Of a DNA stretch of 64,000 nucleotides, positions 24,201-38,900 are shown one piece after another. Below the pieces are notes generated by a model that saw only the letters and a list, made by a program, of their open reading frames with translations, had not been told where the DNA came from and made no database searches. The position numbers were made by a program, and so were the translations under genes. Position 1 is the stretch's first letter, and each line of letters opens with the position of its first letter. The stretch lies in the NCBI RefSeq assembly GCF_019393635.1, contig NC_057861.1:58884532-58948531 (forward strand), given 5' to 3'. This DNA comes from Dromiciops gliroides (Eukaryota; Chordata; Mammalia; Microbiotheria; Microbiotheriidae).

Positions 24201-27200
24201 GTGGAGCAGTGGATAGAGCACCGGCCCTGGAGTCAGGAGTACCTGAGTTCAAATCCGGCATGAGACACCTAACACTAGCTGTGTGACCCTGGGCAAGTCA
24301 CTTAACCCCAATTGCCTCACTTAAAAAAAACAAAAACAAAAACAAAGTGCAGTAGTACCCTGTCTTTATCCATACTAAATTTCATCTTGTTGCGACATTT
24401 GGCCCAGTATTCAAACAGTTGAGATGTTTTTGTTTCCTAATGCTATAGTCTTTTGTGTGCCATCTACATCATCCAAGTAATTGATTTAAAAAGTCAAACA
24501 AAACAAGGGCCTATACTAGAAAGATCTCCTTCCAGTCTAACACTGACCTATTTATCTAGCGCTGCAAGATCAGCCTATTGGACCTGTAGGCACCCAGACA
24601 GAGCAAGAGTTCAGTCTAATGTCATAGCATAGCTGTTGCTGCTGAGAACTGTTTAGGCAGAGAAGAAGCTTCACCTCTCTTGGACAGTGGCAAAGACAGG
24701 TACCTGCCTGTAAGCACCAAGGGAAAAAATATATGATGTCGCTGATGCTGAGTGAAGTGAGCAGAACCAGGAGAACATTATACACAGTAGCACCAACATT
24801 GTGTGATGATCAGCAGTGGTAGACTTAGCTCTTCTCAGCAATACAGTGATCCAAGACAATTCCAAGGGACTCATGATGGAAAATGCTATCCATATACAGA
24901 GAAAGAACTATGGAGTCTGAATGCAGATTGAGGCATACTATTTTCACTTTTTGTTTTTTCTTTCTCAGCATTTTCCCCTTCTGGTTTTTCTTTCACAATA
25001 TGACTAGTATGGAAATATGTTTAACATGATTGTACTGTATAACCTATATCAGAATCCTTGCTATCTTGGGGAGGGGAGAGGTAAAGGAGGGAGGAAAATT
25101 TGGAACTCAAAATCTTACAAAAATAGATGTTGAAAACTATCTTTACATGTAATTGGGGGGGAATAAAATACTATTAAGAAAAAAATTTTTAAAAAGGTAT
25201 CAAAAGTGTAATGTGGATAGCTGCTTTCTAACTAATACCTCCTCGATGGCTTTAAAAACAAAAACCTCTAGGATTGTGGACTGAGAATATTTTACAAGAT
25301 CTGGGTTTATAGTATCAGATGATTTGTCTCCAATTATGAATATTTAGCCTTGATTTTCTCTTAGTTCAGGGACCCCTTGTAGGGTTCTGATGGTCTAAAT
25401 GTGCTGTAGTGATGATGGGGACTAAACAAGGCTGGTACCAGTGTGAATATACAGATGGCAGCAGATGTTAGAGACATTCTAAGTAGAATAGATGTAGCCT
25501 GGTAATGGACTTGAATCTGACTTGAGGGAGAGCTAAGTCTGACAGTCAACAAGTTTATTGATTAAGTGCTTATTACATACCAGGCACTGTGCTAAGATCT
25601 GGGGATGCAAAGAAAGGCAAAAACAAAGCCCTATCCTGAAGGAACTAACATTCTAATGGGGGAGCCAATGTGCAACCAACTCTATATAGACAAGTTATAA
25701 ACATTGTAAAAGGGAGGTAATCTCCAAAGGTAGGCACTAGTAGTGGGAGGGACCAGGAAGGACCTCTCGAACAAGGCATATTAAAGCTGAGGGATTGTGG
25801 GTTGTCTTTATGCAATAGCTCAGAAGATCCCATAGGTTTCCTCCTCCCATAATTATCTGTTGATATCAATTAGCTCTCAGTGGTATAGTCGGTATCAAAC
25901 ATACCCCCATACTCCAAAGTCTGACACATTCTCCCACCAGCATATATAGAGTCCATAGGAAAGGGGGCTCAGTCTTGGGTGATTGGACCATAGAAGATGA
26001 TGATACTTCTGGAACTGTGATAAAAGGCTGGTAAAAATAACAACTAACTCTGCTTTCTCAGGTTGAGAGCTAAGATTTTCTAGCAATAGATATTTTATGT
26101 CTTCAGGTAAGCAAACGCTACTACAAACTAACATTTATATGGTGCTTTAAGGTTGGCAAAATATTCTTGTAACAATTCTCCTTTGATCTTCACAACAGTA
26201 CTATGATTAGCATATCATATTAGTATTATTATTCTCACTTTACTATTGAGGAAACTGAAGTTCAGTGAAACTGTGATTTCAAGGCCACACAGCTAAGTGT
26301 CAAAAGCTGGTTATGAGTCCATATCCCTCCTGACTTGACTAGGCTTCTTACACTAGACCATGTTGCCTCTTTATTGAACTGAAGGCTAAAAAAGATGATA
26401 GAACCAATTTTTTAAAGTATTTTTCATCTATGCTTGTATTCTATAAATATCTGATAAATATAGCTAATGTTTATATATTGAGATTTGCAAAGCATTTTGC
26501 AAATATTATTTCATTTGATCTCATAATAGCCCTGGGAGATAGGTGCTATTATAATCCCCATTTCACAGATGAGGAAATTGAGGCTTATATTACTTGCCCA
26601 GGATCACATAGCTCTTAAGTGTCTAAAGCCAGAATTGAACTTGGGTCTACCTGACTCCAGAACCTTTTGAAAGCTTCAGGATAATGTTTTCCAATTGCTG
26701 ATAGTTTGTGAGTCTGTACCATTGATATACATGAAAATGGTCCACTTGTCTTCCTTCTGCTTAAAACCTATGGTAGTTGATTTTCAAGACCCTGGTAGAG
26801 GGGGCAGCTAGATGGTGCAGTGGGAAAAGCACTGGCCCTGGATTCAGGAGACCTGACACTTGACACTTACTAGCTGTGTGACCCTGGGCAAGTCACTTAA
26901 TCCTCATTGCCCTGCTCCCCACCTCCCCAAAAGACCCTGATAGAATTGAATTCTGCAAAGTGCAGAAGAGACAAGTGTTATCAATATTGTAAGTCTGTTT
27001 AGGAGGTTACACTCAAAGATGAATATGCTACTAAAGAAGCCCACAGAATTCTATACTTGCATGGTTTGGTGTTTGTGCACCATAGCCTTCAAGTGCGATT
27101 TCTCACTTTGAAACACCAAAACCATTTTATTAAGAAATGTACATAACATTTGCTCATAAAAACTTTTTGCCTTTTAACTTTTCATTAGGTCAGTGGAGAT

Positions 27201-28753
27201 ATCTTCTATTTTTTTTTCACTATAGAAAATATTAATTCTCTATTATGGGATGACTTTTATACTACTCTTCTATTTACAGGCAACTTGTCCAATTTATGAT
27301 ATTGTACCATTAGGCTTCTGAATTATGCTGTACTGTGCATTCATCATCGTGATACTTGAACCTGACCATATATCCTTTGAAGATATTGGAGTCAGTGGGA
27401 CTTGGCTTACCTTTTACTAAATGTCATCTCCCTTGTCCCTTACATACACATATCCTGCGCCTAGTGTGTCCTTTGCATGACATTGTGATCCCTGTATAGG
27501 TTAGTGAGAGGTAAACAAATTTGTCACCTAAAGTTATGGCAATGTTCCAAGTGCTAGGCTTCTCTTCTGCCCTGGCTTCTGCTTGCTACTCCTGGTGCCA
27601 CTTCTAACTGCCACTGCTGTTTATTGGGCTTGATAGTCTCTTTGTTCTTGCTTATTTTCTTATCTCTTATCTGCTTTCCTTGTCATTTCTCCTGTGCCTC
27701 TCTTTTTTTTTTTCTATAGAAGAGCTTGGCTTTTATAGTCACACACACCCCCTTTACTCTAGCCAGCAGATCGGCCACTTATAGTTGATTACTTTGGGAT
27801 TCTTACTTCTCAGTTACACAGAAGCTGTTACTGTTTTCCTTGACCAGGATAATTTTTTTTTTTTTTGGTAAGGCAATTGGGGTTAAGTGATTTGCCCAGG
27901 GTCACACAGCTAGTAAGTGTCAAGTGTCTGAGGCCGGATCTGAACTCAGGTCCTCCTGAATCCAGGGCCGGTGCTCCATCCACTGTGCCATCTAGCTGCC
28001 CCCAGGATCATTTTTTTTAACCTCTGGACTGAGTTGTATTGTGGAAGATGGCAGTTACCGAAGTCCTAGGTCATGATAACTGAAGTATTACTATATGACT
28101 TTTTTTTTTTTTTTTGGTAAGGCAATTGGGGTTAAGTGACTTGCCCAGGGTCACACAGCTAGTAAGTGTCAAGTGTCTGAGGTCAGATTTGAACTCATGT
28201 CCTCCTGAATCCAGGGCTGGTGCTCTATCCACTGCACCACCTAGCTGCCCCTACTATATGACTTTGAACTTGTTATGAAGTTGTTAGTGAGTACTTCTCT
28301 AGTCTTTTTCAACAATGACCTGAACAAAATGAACTGGAAAAAAAACCCAACTATTTATTTTTATCTATATGGTGAGGTGTAGTAAAAAACAAAAAAACAA
28401 AAAACAAAACCCGCCCAAACCCCACAGGGGACAGGTAGGTGGCACAATGGATAAAGCACCAGCCTTGGATTCAGGAGGACCTGAGTTCAAATCCAGCCTC
28501 AAACACTTGACACTTACTAGCTGTGTGACCCTGGGCAAGTCACTTAACTCTCATTGGCCTGTGAAAAAAAAGAAAGGGGAAAAAAAAGAAAAAAAATAGC
28601 TCAGCCTGAGTGTCAAACTAAGGTGGTGCAGTAGATTAAGCACCAGCCCTGGATTCAGGAGGACTTGAGTTCAAATCCGGCCTCAACACTTGACACTTGA
28701 CATTTACTAGCTGTGTGGCCCTGGGCGAGTCACTTAATTCTCATTGCCCTACA

Positions 28754-28784
<31 letters not shown>

Positions 28785-29576
28785 CTCTACAGATTTTTGA
28801 GCCATACTGTTTAGGGTCTTGTTCTGTCTCTGCCTCTAATTAAATCTATGACCTTTGGCAAGTTATATCATCCTTCTGGGCCTCAGATTCCTTATTTATA
28901 AAAAGAAAGGGTCTAAATCACGGTGTTTTTGTTTTTGTTTTGTTTTGGTTTTTTGTCGGTCAATGAAGGTTAAGTGACTTGCCCAGGGTCACACAGCTAG
29001 TAAGTGTCAAGTATCTCAGGCCAGATTTGAACTCAGGTCCTCCTGAAGCTAAGACCAGTGCTTTATCCACTGTGCCACCTAGCTGCCCCCCAAATCAGAG
29101 CTTCTTAAAACCTTTTTGACCAAGAAATTTTTATACAACCCTGGGTATATAGGTATATAAAATAGGTATACATAACCTTTTACAGTTGCCAAATTTTTCA
29201 CTACCCCCCCACATTTTAAATGATTTATAATGTCTCTTCCAACTATTACATTATAGAGCTATATAAATAAAAATAATAAATGAATTGAATGGGAGTTTAC
29301 TATTTAGAGGAAACCTATCTACATAGGCAAGCTATATGCCAAGACGACTGGTGATGGCCCCAGATGTTTAAGGCAATTGGGGTTAAGTGACTTGCCCAAG
29401 GTCATACAGCTAGTAAATGAGGTGTAATTTAAACTCAGGTCCTCCCAACTTCAGGGCCAGTGCTCTATCCACTGCGCCACCTAGCTGCCCCCAAATTAAT
29501 CTTATAATTGTTACCAGATGAAGGAATTTTTAAGTACGTATTTTGACAGGAAGAGAAATCTGAATAAGTGTTTCAT

Positions 29577-29639
<63 letters not shown>

Positions 29640-32600
29640 TTCAGGTTGATGGCTTTACACACTTATACACTCTGACATTAAGACCAGATCTAACTTATGA
29701 AGTGAAAATTGATGCTGATATAATTGAATCAGGCAATATAGAAGAGGACTGGAATTTAGGAGGACTTAGAAAAATGGAAAAATCTGCATTGAAGATGCCT
29801 AAGAATTGGGATAAATTGCCACAGGACAATAAGCCCAGTGATGTTCCATCTCAGGTTTTATTTTTCTCTGAACGGTTGTAGAATTTATGAAAATGTAAAA
29901 TATAGTTTGCCAGTAGCGGGTTAACACATCAGTACTCAATTGAAAATGCCCAATTCTCTTTTCAAAGGTGTACAGCACTTGTTTAAATGCTGGTTGTTGT
30001 GGGTTTTTTTTTTTTACTATTGTAAATATGGTATACATTTTTTGCATCTCTGACACATAAGGGAATTTATTGTTTTGTTTTAACTTGAATGTGAAGTATT
30101 TTTGAGCTGTACTGGTTCTGCTTCTACTAAAGTCTTCCTTCAGTGTCTTATCATGAAATCATAGTGATCCCAAGTTTTTAAAGGCTTTGCTAGTGGAGTG
30201 AAATACTCTGATGAGTTCTGCTGAGCTGGAAAGGCTTTGAGTACAGGCCTGAACTCAGATATGAGAACCAATCTCTCCAAGGTTGAAGAGGTGGAAGTTA
30301 CCGAAGTATGAATGCTAGCTACCACACACTGGATTTTTTTTTGTCCATGACAATTTATTAACTACCTACTAACATATGGAGGCATTGCAATCTGATTTGA
30401 TAGAAGTACCCACATTAATGAAATTATGGACTTTTTAGAAATATTGGAGTATATTATGTACTAATCAAGAATCAAGCTAAACAAAAAGTTATATAATATG
30501 AGCCAGTCAGTGATAGCTTTTCTGAACAGGAAAGCTGATTTGGACTGCCAGGGAGAGGGGCAGGGGCCGCGGGAAAGAGAGAAAGAAACATTACAAGATT
30601 GCTGAATCCTTTTTATTTTTAAATTTTTTTTGGGATGCTGACCTGAGTTACCAGAGGCAAAAAAAATTCATTACACGGTGGCCAACTTTCTGATAATAAT
30701 CATCTTCTTACTGGTCTTCAAATAATAGTCATCACAGGAAGGTTTTATAGATTTAATAGACTCTGCCAGAATTTGTATTCTGTTGTCATTTGAGAACCCA
30801 AGGTATTCAATTCCATAAGCATTTATTAAATCCCTTCTGTGTGCCAGGTGCTAGGAATATGGAGACAAAAACAAAACCGTTCCTACCCCCAAAGGAGTTT
30901 ACTGGAGAAGGGGAAGAGAGGAGAGAGATACATTTACAGATAAATACATCAAAAACATATACAAAAGTAAATTAAAATTTCACAGTGAGGGCAGGGAGAA
31001 CAATTGTAACCTGGGAGAAGTAGGAAAGGAAGGCTTGGTATGAAAAGTGGCACTTGAGTTGAACCTTGAACACAATCAGAGATTCCAAGAGGTAGGGAGC
31101 CTGTACAAGAGCCTGGAAATGGATTAAAAGTTGGTTGCTGCTATCAGGTAATGTGTGTGTGTGTGTGTGTGTGTGGGCGCGCGCAAGCACACACGCGCAC
31201 ATATATATGTGCACACACATATATACATATATGCACTTCATGTAATATATAAAATGTAATATAATAACTTTAACAAAACAACAAAAGCATCCTGTCCATC
31301 CTTATTCTCATGATTGTTTTTTATATCATCGTAGTCATTATGTATAGGGGGTTGTTCTAACTTGGCTTCCTTCAGCCTTCATTACCTCAAAGCAATTCAA
31401 CAAACATTACTTCAAGCATTGTGCTAGGCCCCTGGAGATACAAAACAAAAATGAAACTGTTTCCCTTCCTTCAGGGAGCTTACATTCTATTGTGAGGACC
31501 CAAAAGGAACATATATAAATAAATACAAAATATACAAAGAGTGAATCCAGAATAATTATAGTGAGGGGGTGGGGTGGGGATCAGGAAAGGCTTCATGTAG
31601 GACAGGGCACCTGAGCTGTGTCTTAAAGAGGGGCTAAGATTCCCAAGAGGTAAAGATAAAGAGGGAGAGCATTCCATGTGCAGTGCATAGCTTGAACAAA
31701 GTCATGGGCTGAAAAGTTGTGATGTTGCATACAGGGGCAATGGCAGACAGGCTAGTTGCCTGGCAAGTATAATGGATGAACAGGAGTCATGTGAAATCAG
31801 TCTAGAAAGACAGGTTGGAGCCACATTGTACAAGACTATAAATACGAGGCTAAGGAATTGTATTTTATCCCATGGCCTGTAGAAATCCACAGAATCTTAA
31901 GCAAGGAAGTGACACGGTCAGACTCATGCTTCAAGAATATCAATTTGGCAACTATATGAAAGATAGATTCAAGAGAGGAGAGAAAACCAATTACATAAGT
32001 CACTTCTATGACACAGTGAAGTATCAGAGTACAAAAAGGCATCAGAAGCCATGTTCTTTTCACAAGTTAATATTTATAGATATAGATAGATATAGTTTAT
32101 ATATTTAGCTTAGCTAGTGTGTCTAATATATGTATATGTGTGTTTGTATGTGTGTGTACGTATATATTCCATATTCTTAATTCTGAGGGAAATCCCCACT
32201 CCCTTTTTATGGCACAGGGGGCTCTCTACACTGCTCCTAATTTTCGTTCCCTTGAACCATTGGCAGGCTTAATTACTTAAAGCATTCTGGGCTGGGGGTG
32301 GGGGGGACTAATGTTTCAGGCCAGCCAATTGCATTGCTTCTAATTTAATCAGCATGAGGTGTTCTTATGTCCTACTGGAATAACAGGGCGTTGACATCTT
32401 TCGAATATCGTCTATCTTATCATCTATGACTACATCAACTAAGCTTGGGGGAGGGATGAAACCAAATCTCTTTCCCTTACACTATACATATAGATATGCA
32501 TAGACACAGATATACATAGACATACATAGACACATACTACATACATACAACATGTAAACAGGGATCACTTCATTTTTGTCTTTATGATCCCAACACCAAG

Positions 32601-35600
32601 TACAGTGTCTGGCATTCAAGGGTAGGTTCTCAATCACTCAATAAATGCTTGATGCTTGCTAGATTGTTCATTAAATACTTTAAAGTATTTGCTAATATGG
32701 TTAGAGAAAAAGACACAGACATGCATACCATGTATCTGACTAGGACTTCTTAGCAGATAAGGGACTCCAAAGTGCTTAGGTGAGCAAATGATTCAACAAG
32801 CATTTATCTAAATGCTTACTGTGGACAAGGCACTATGTTAGGTGCTGGAGATACAAAGTCAGAAATGAAACAGACCCTGCCTTCAAGGAACTTATCCTAT
32901 GTTGACCAGATATAACAGGTACACAGGTAAATAATTTGAGGCAGGAGAGAACACTAACAGCCCTGAAGTTGAGAGCTGTCCACAAAGGAGGAGGCATCTG
33001 AAGCTAGCCTTGAAAGACAATAGACAGGGCAGCTAGGTGGCGCAGAGGATAAAGCACTGGCCTTGGATTCAGGAGGACCTGAGTTCAAATCCATTGTCAG
33101 ACAATTGACACTTACTAGCTGTGTGACCCTGGGCAAGTCACTTAACCCTCATCCCCCCCCCCAACAAAAGACAATAGATTCTAAGAGGTGAGGATGAGAA
33201 GGGAGGGGATGCCTTCCAAGCATGGGGGGTAGGGGTGGGGGTGGGGGTAGCCTCTTGAATGCACAGAAGCAAAAGATGAAAAGTTGAAGACAAGGAACAG
33301 CTCTCGGTCCAGTTTGACTAGGACAGAACGTGTAAAGGAGAATAATGTATAGTAATGTTGGAAAAGTAGGTTGGAACCAGACCATGGAGAGCCTTGAACA
33401 CCAGCTCAAGGAGTTGTAATTTATCCTCCAAGCAGTTATTTTGTATTCAGAGCAGAGAAATGGTTAGACCTGTGCCGTAGGAAGATTGTTTTAGCAGCTG
33501 GAAAGGAAGTGTGTTTTTTAAATTATTGTGGCTAGGCTGTGCTTTTCTAAAATTATTTGCTATTAATTATATATTAATGGCTATTTGTATAACAATGGCT
33601 ATTACACCCATTTTGGCAGTATTTATTATTAGTTAACATACCCGTAAAGAACTGACCATGGGCAGTTAATACAAGCAGAAAAGCCCCAGCACCATGTTGT
33701 CTCTCAGAGAATTACATGGCCTACCAACCTTCCCTGTCCTAAGAGCCTGCACCGAGCAACAGTGGGTCCAGGAAGTCAAGAACACCAAGATTGGCATCCC
33801 TCAGTGGTCTCAGCTTTTATCCTCTTTTGATAGTGGATACATTGATCAAAGCTAATTGGTTAGCATCATTCAATTCCATTGGTTGACATGACTTGAGCGA
33901 GGTCCATATTAAAATGATCTATACAGATGACATTAGGGGGAAGTATCCAAGACTACCCACTAAGTTGCTCAAGGCAAAGTTCATTATCTAGGTGTGGTAT
34001 AATCAGTTCACTGAACTAGACAAAAGAGTATCTCCATTCCTATTGTACACCTAGGGCTAGCCCTGAACAAGATTATAACTTCCTCCCAAGAACTGACCTT
34101 TCTGAAAATGGGAAGGAAAAAAGCGATCTGTGGGTCCCCCCAAAATTCATTATTAATAATTATTTTCTCACGGGAGGTAGATTGGGAACAGGGAGAACTA
34201 TTAGGATAATTGGGTTAATGGAGCACTAAGGTCAAACTAATAGGAATGGAATCATGACTTTACTCCCTTAAACTGTGGAGACTCCATGAGAATCCCTAGT
34301 AGAATATAAATGTATACCAATGTTTCCCTTTCACAGGACTGGGATAAACACTTTCTGGATGCCAGTGCTAACAAGCCTAGTGACTGGAATAGTGAGTTGG
34401 ATGGAGAATGGCAGCCATCAGTGATCCAGAAACCTAAATATAAAGTAGGTATCATGTTCTTCAAGAATGACATTGTATGGGCAGCTAGGTGGCACAGTGG
34501 ATAAAGCATGGGTCCTGGATTGAGGAGGACCTGAATTCAAAGCCAACCTCAGACACTTGACACTTACTAGTTATGTGACCCTGGGCAAAAAAAAAAGAAC
34601 AACACTGTACCATTGTGGAGTTTTAACCATGAGTGGGTTGGCAAGAACATCTTGATGTAGTAAGAAGAACATTAGATTTTGAATCAGAAGACATAGGGTT
34701 TAATTCTAGATTTTTAAAAACTGTAATCCCTGTGTGACCTTGAACAAGTCAACCCCGTGAGCATGTTTCCTTATCTGTAAAATAACGGGTTGGATGAAAT
34801 GATTTCTAAAGTACCCTCCAGCTCTAAGTCATAGTTTGACTACTTTTTTGTGGTTTATTGCAGGATGGATTGAAATCAGAGACCATGGATAATTCAGATT
34901 ATAAAGATGTTTGGCTTCATCAGAAGATTGAAAACCCAGGATACTTACAAGATTTTGAACTCTCAGAATATGAGAATATTGGTGTTATTGGACTGGAACT
35001 TTGGCAGGTCATTTGAGTTTAATTCACTCTAAATAGAAACTAAGAAGTTTAATTCTCCCCTCCTGAATTGAACATCAGGTCAAGTTTATTTGGTAGGTTT
35101 ATTAAAGTCATCACAGGGGCAGCTAGGTGGTGCAGTGGTTAGAGCACTGGCCCTGGATTCAGGAGGACCTGAGTTCAAATCCAGCCTCAGACACTTGACA
35201 CTATTTGTGTGACCCTAGGCAAGTCACTTAACCCCCATTGCCTCAGGGAAAAATAATGTCATCACAGCATTGGAGAATAATGCTGATAGTATATATTTAA
35301 GAAGCCCTAATAAGGCGTCACAGTGTAAGTTGAAATAACTATTCTTATTACCTTGAGGAGGCTTCAACTTTTATTGTCTTTAGCTAAATTAACTGAATAT
35401 TACATAGATGAATTCAACTTCTCAAAGATGAAGTTCTGTGTGTTTTGGTATTAGAGTCCTTTTCATCCTGTGTACACTATAATGTCATTGTAACACCCCT
35501 GATTGTTGAAAATCATTCAGTAAAGGAAGTCTCTCTTGAATTCCTTCCAAGAGAGTTTGATCCTTAAATCACACAAAGGACCTTATTGTCCTATTGTCCT

Positions 35601-35938
35601 GGCCCTGAAGGGCTATGTCAGCATTAGCACTCAGTGGACTATCATTTATATTTTTATAGAAAAGATAAAGTAAAACATTTCCCACATATAATTAAATTTG
35701 CTTTTAGATGTTATTTGTAAGTCATTTTAGCCAAGGTATTATCTCAAAGGAGAAAGAATATATTCCCTGTAGATGGATAGATAGTGTCATGGAACCAACA
35801 AACACTTGACACACAGACTTTGGGATGTAGTGGAGGAGATAAGATCCTGCCATACTATGGTCCATGGGGTCCTGAAGAGTTGGATACAGCTGAACGACTG
35901 AACAACAACTTTCACATAATCTAAATAGTTCTAAATCT

Positions 35939-35971
<33 letters not shown>

Positions 35972-38900
35972 CTTTTTTGGTTTAGTTTTCAGGGCAATGA
36001 GGGTTAAGTGACTTGCCTAGGGTCACACATCTAGTAAGTATCAAGTGTCTGAGGCTGGATTTGAACTCAGGTCCTCCTGAATCCAGGGCTGGTGCTCTAT
36101 CTAGTGCACCACCTAGCTGCCCCCTCTGAATCTAAATCTAAACAATGCACACATCATTAAGTACCTCCTGTTTTAAGTGAGCTTCCATGAACCAAATTCT
36201 GTAATTATAGTGACCATGCTTAGCCCCAAAGAAAAGTTAAAAAAATACAACTCCTTACTTCATTGCCTAGGTGGGAGACTAGGGGTTGTAGAATGTTGCA
36301 TATACTGTCAGATGCAGTCAAGATGTTAGTTAGTTTTACTGAACTGCTTTTTTTTTCTTACTCAATTGCTTTCTTTTTCTTTTTTTTTTTTTAATCTTTG
36401 TTATAAGGTATGGTTCACTGATTAAAAGGACTTGAGATACTCAGAACAAATGCTATAAAAACTAAATGTATCAGTAAAAAGAATATACTTTTCTAAAAAG
36501 TGAGCTTGTGTGGTATACATATAAGTGTGTACATGTATCTTACATATAATGCATATACATATTAACATGTATATATATATATACATATATATGCAAAACT
36601 GGATGTGAAATGCTTATTATAGAGAGACTTTACTTCTGATCTGGTTGTTACACTGATTAAGGAGTTTATATTTTATACAAGAAGCAAAATACATAGAAAT
36701 CTAATAGATTTTTCATGCTCGTGTGTGGGACAATTATGGATTTGAGTCAGATTAAATTCTGAGGATGGAGTCTGAAAGATACCTAGCCGCCCCCCCCCAA
36801 TAGCTAGCCTCTCGCTTTGCCTAAAAGTTAATTGCTGGGGGGCAGCTAGGTGGCACAGTAGATAAACCACCGGCCCTGGATTCAGGAGTACCTGAGTTCA
36901 AATCCAGCCTCAGACACTTGACACTTACTAGCTGTGTGATCCTGGGCAAGTCACTTAACCCCCACTGCCCCACAGAAAAAACAAACAAAAAAACCCAACC
37001 AAACAAACAAACAAAAAAAAATGAAACAAAAACGAGATATTAGGGGGCAGCTAGGTGGCGCAGTGGATAGAGCACCGGCCTTGGATTCAGGAGTACCTGA
37101 GTTCAAATGCAGCCTCAGACACTTAATGCTTACTAGCTGTGTGACCCTGGGCAAGTCACTTAACCCCAATTGCCTCACTAAAAAAAAAAAAAAAAAGTTA
37201 ATTGCTTATCAAATTCTCACTGTCTCCTTTAAGTTTTATTGTTGAGATAATGGACTTGGGACAATTCTGTAAACTTTGGGAATGGGGTCTGGGAGATATC
37301 CAGTCCCCCAGTAAGTTTTATTACTTGTCACAGTTCTGCCAATTAGCACTATTTACTTTACTTCTGCTTAGTTCCCACATGCCAGCTACACCTTAGTTTA
37401 TGGCCTGTAATAAAAAACTCCCCTCTCACATGTCAGAATCCCAGTCCCTGTCATGGATTAATTGCAGTTAGATAAGGGAGTGATTTCTGCCTCCCTCTTT
37501 CTTTGACATTCCTCAGACTTGTACCCCTTCCCCTTCTCCCCTTTGTTCTTGAACATGTCTCCATACATGCATCACGAGCTGGGTACGCATCTTGGGTGAG
37601 ACAGGATTGGATGTTAGATTGTGAGCTCATCCACCCTAGGTGTATGTGGGGACAGTCCTTTTCAAGATTACTATAAAAACCTAGAGGATTGGGCATATCT
37701 TTGCAAGACTTCAATGTGTAATTGGGTTTTGCCCGTCCTCATGAGGATGTAATAAATCTGTCTCTGCTTGACTTAGTGGTCTCCTCAAGTTATTTGGATA
37801 AACTGAGGCAGTTTGTCCCAAACACTCGGAAGTCAAATGGAAGTGTGATTTATTTTCTTCTTGGTATTTAGTACAATTACGTTTTGCAAAGAGTATAAAG
37901 TAATAGAACTGTTTGGACTCCGAGGCTAAGGTCAGAGTCAAGTAATCTTTTAAAGAAAATTATTATGTTCTAAATACAAATTCACTGGAGTTACCTAAAG
38001 CTTCTATAAACTTGTTTAACCATGCTTTCTTTTTTTTTTTTTTTGCGGGGCAATGAGGGTTAAGTGACTTGCCCAGGGCCACACAGCTAGTAAGTGTCAC
38101 GTGTTCGAGGTGGATTTGAACTCAGGTCCTCCTGAATCCTGGTTGAATGGTTTATCTACTGCACCACCTAACTGTCCCCAACCATGCTTTCTTGACCAGT
38201 AATCACTAAAATGGTGCTAGGGAAAACAGAGTAGGAATTTTGTGGTAAATTCTTATATGCTTAAAAATAGAGCATTCTATTTTCCAAATTGAAGGATCTA
38301 AGAATTCATCTTCCTTTATCAGTGTAAATAACAAGTCCTCTATCTTTTTTTTTTAATGTACATAAGTGTCAGAAATATTCCTCTGGTTCTTGCTAGCTGT
38401 AAAAATTGGGGTTAACTACTTAACCTCTGGAACCCAGTTTCCTTTTTTTTTTTTTAAGGCAATGAGGGTTAAGTGACTTGCCCAGGGTCACACAGCTAGT
38501 AAGTGTTAAGTGTCTGAGGCCAGATTTGAACTCAGGTACTCCTGAATCCAGGGTTGGTGCTTTATCCACTGCACCACCTAGCTGCCCCTCCAGTTTTCTT
38601 TTTTATAGCACAAGGGCTAGCCCCACTCTAATTGTAAACATATTGAAGTACTGTCAGATGCATGTGGGTGGGGGATGGGTTTTGATCTGCATAATTTGAG
38701 GGAATATCCAACTCATTAGACAGTTCAGATACATTTGAGAATTTGAATAAGAAAAATAAAATAAGGGGATGGAGCTATGTGATCTCTATGAACCCTTCCA
38801 GCTCTAAACCCTGATGATTGTATGAAATGTTTTTTAAAGCATTATATAATAAACATTAATTGATTTCCCTTTTTCACAACTAGGTAAGATCTGGAACCAT

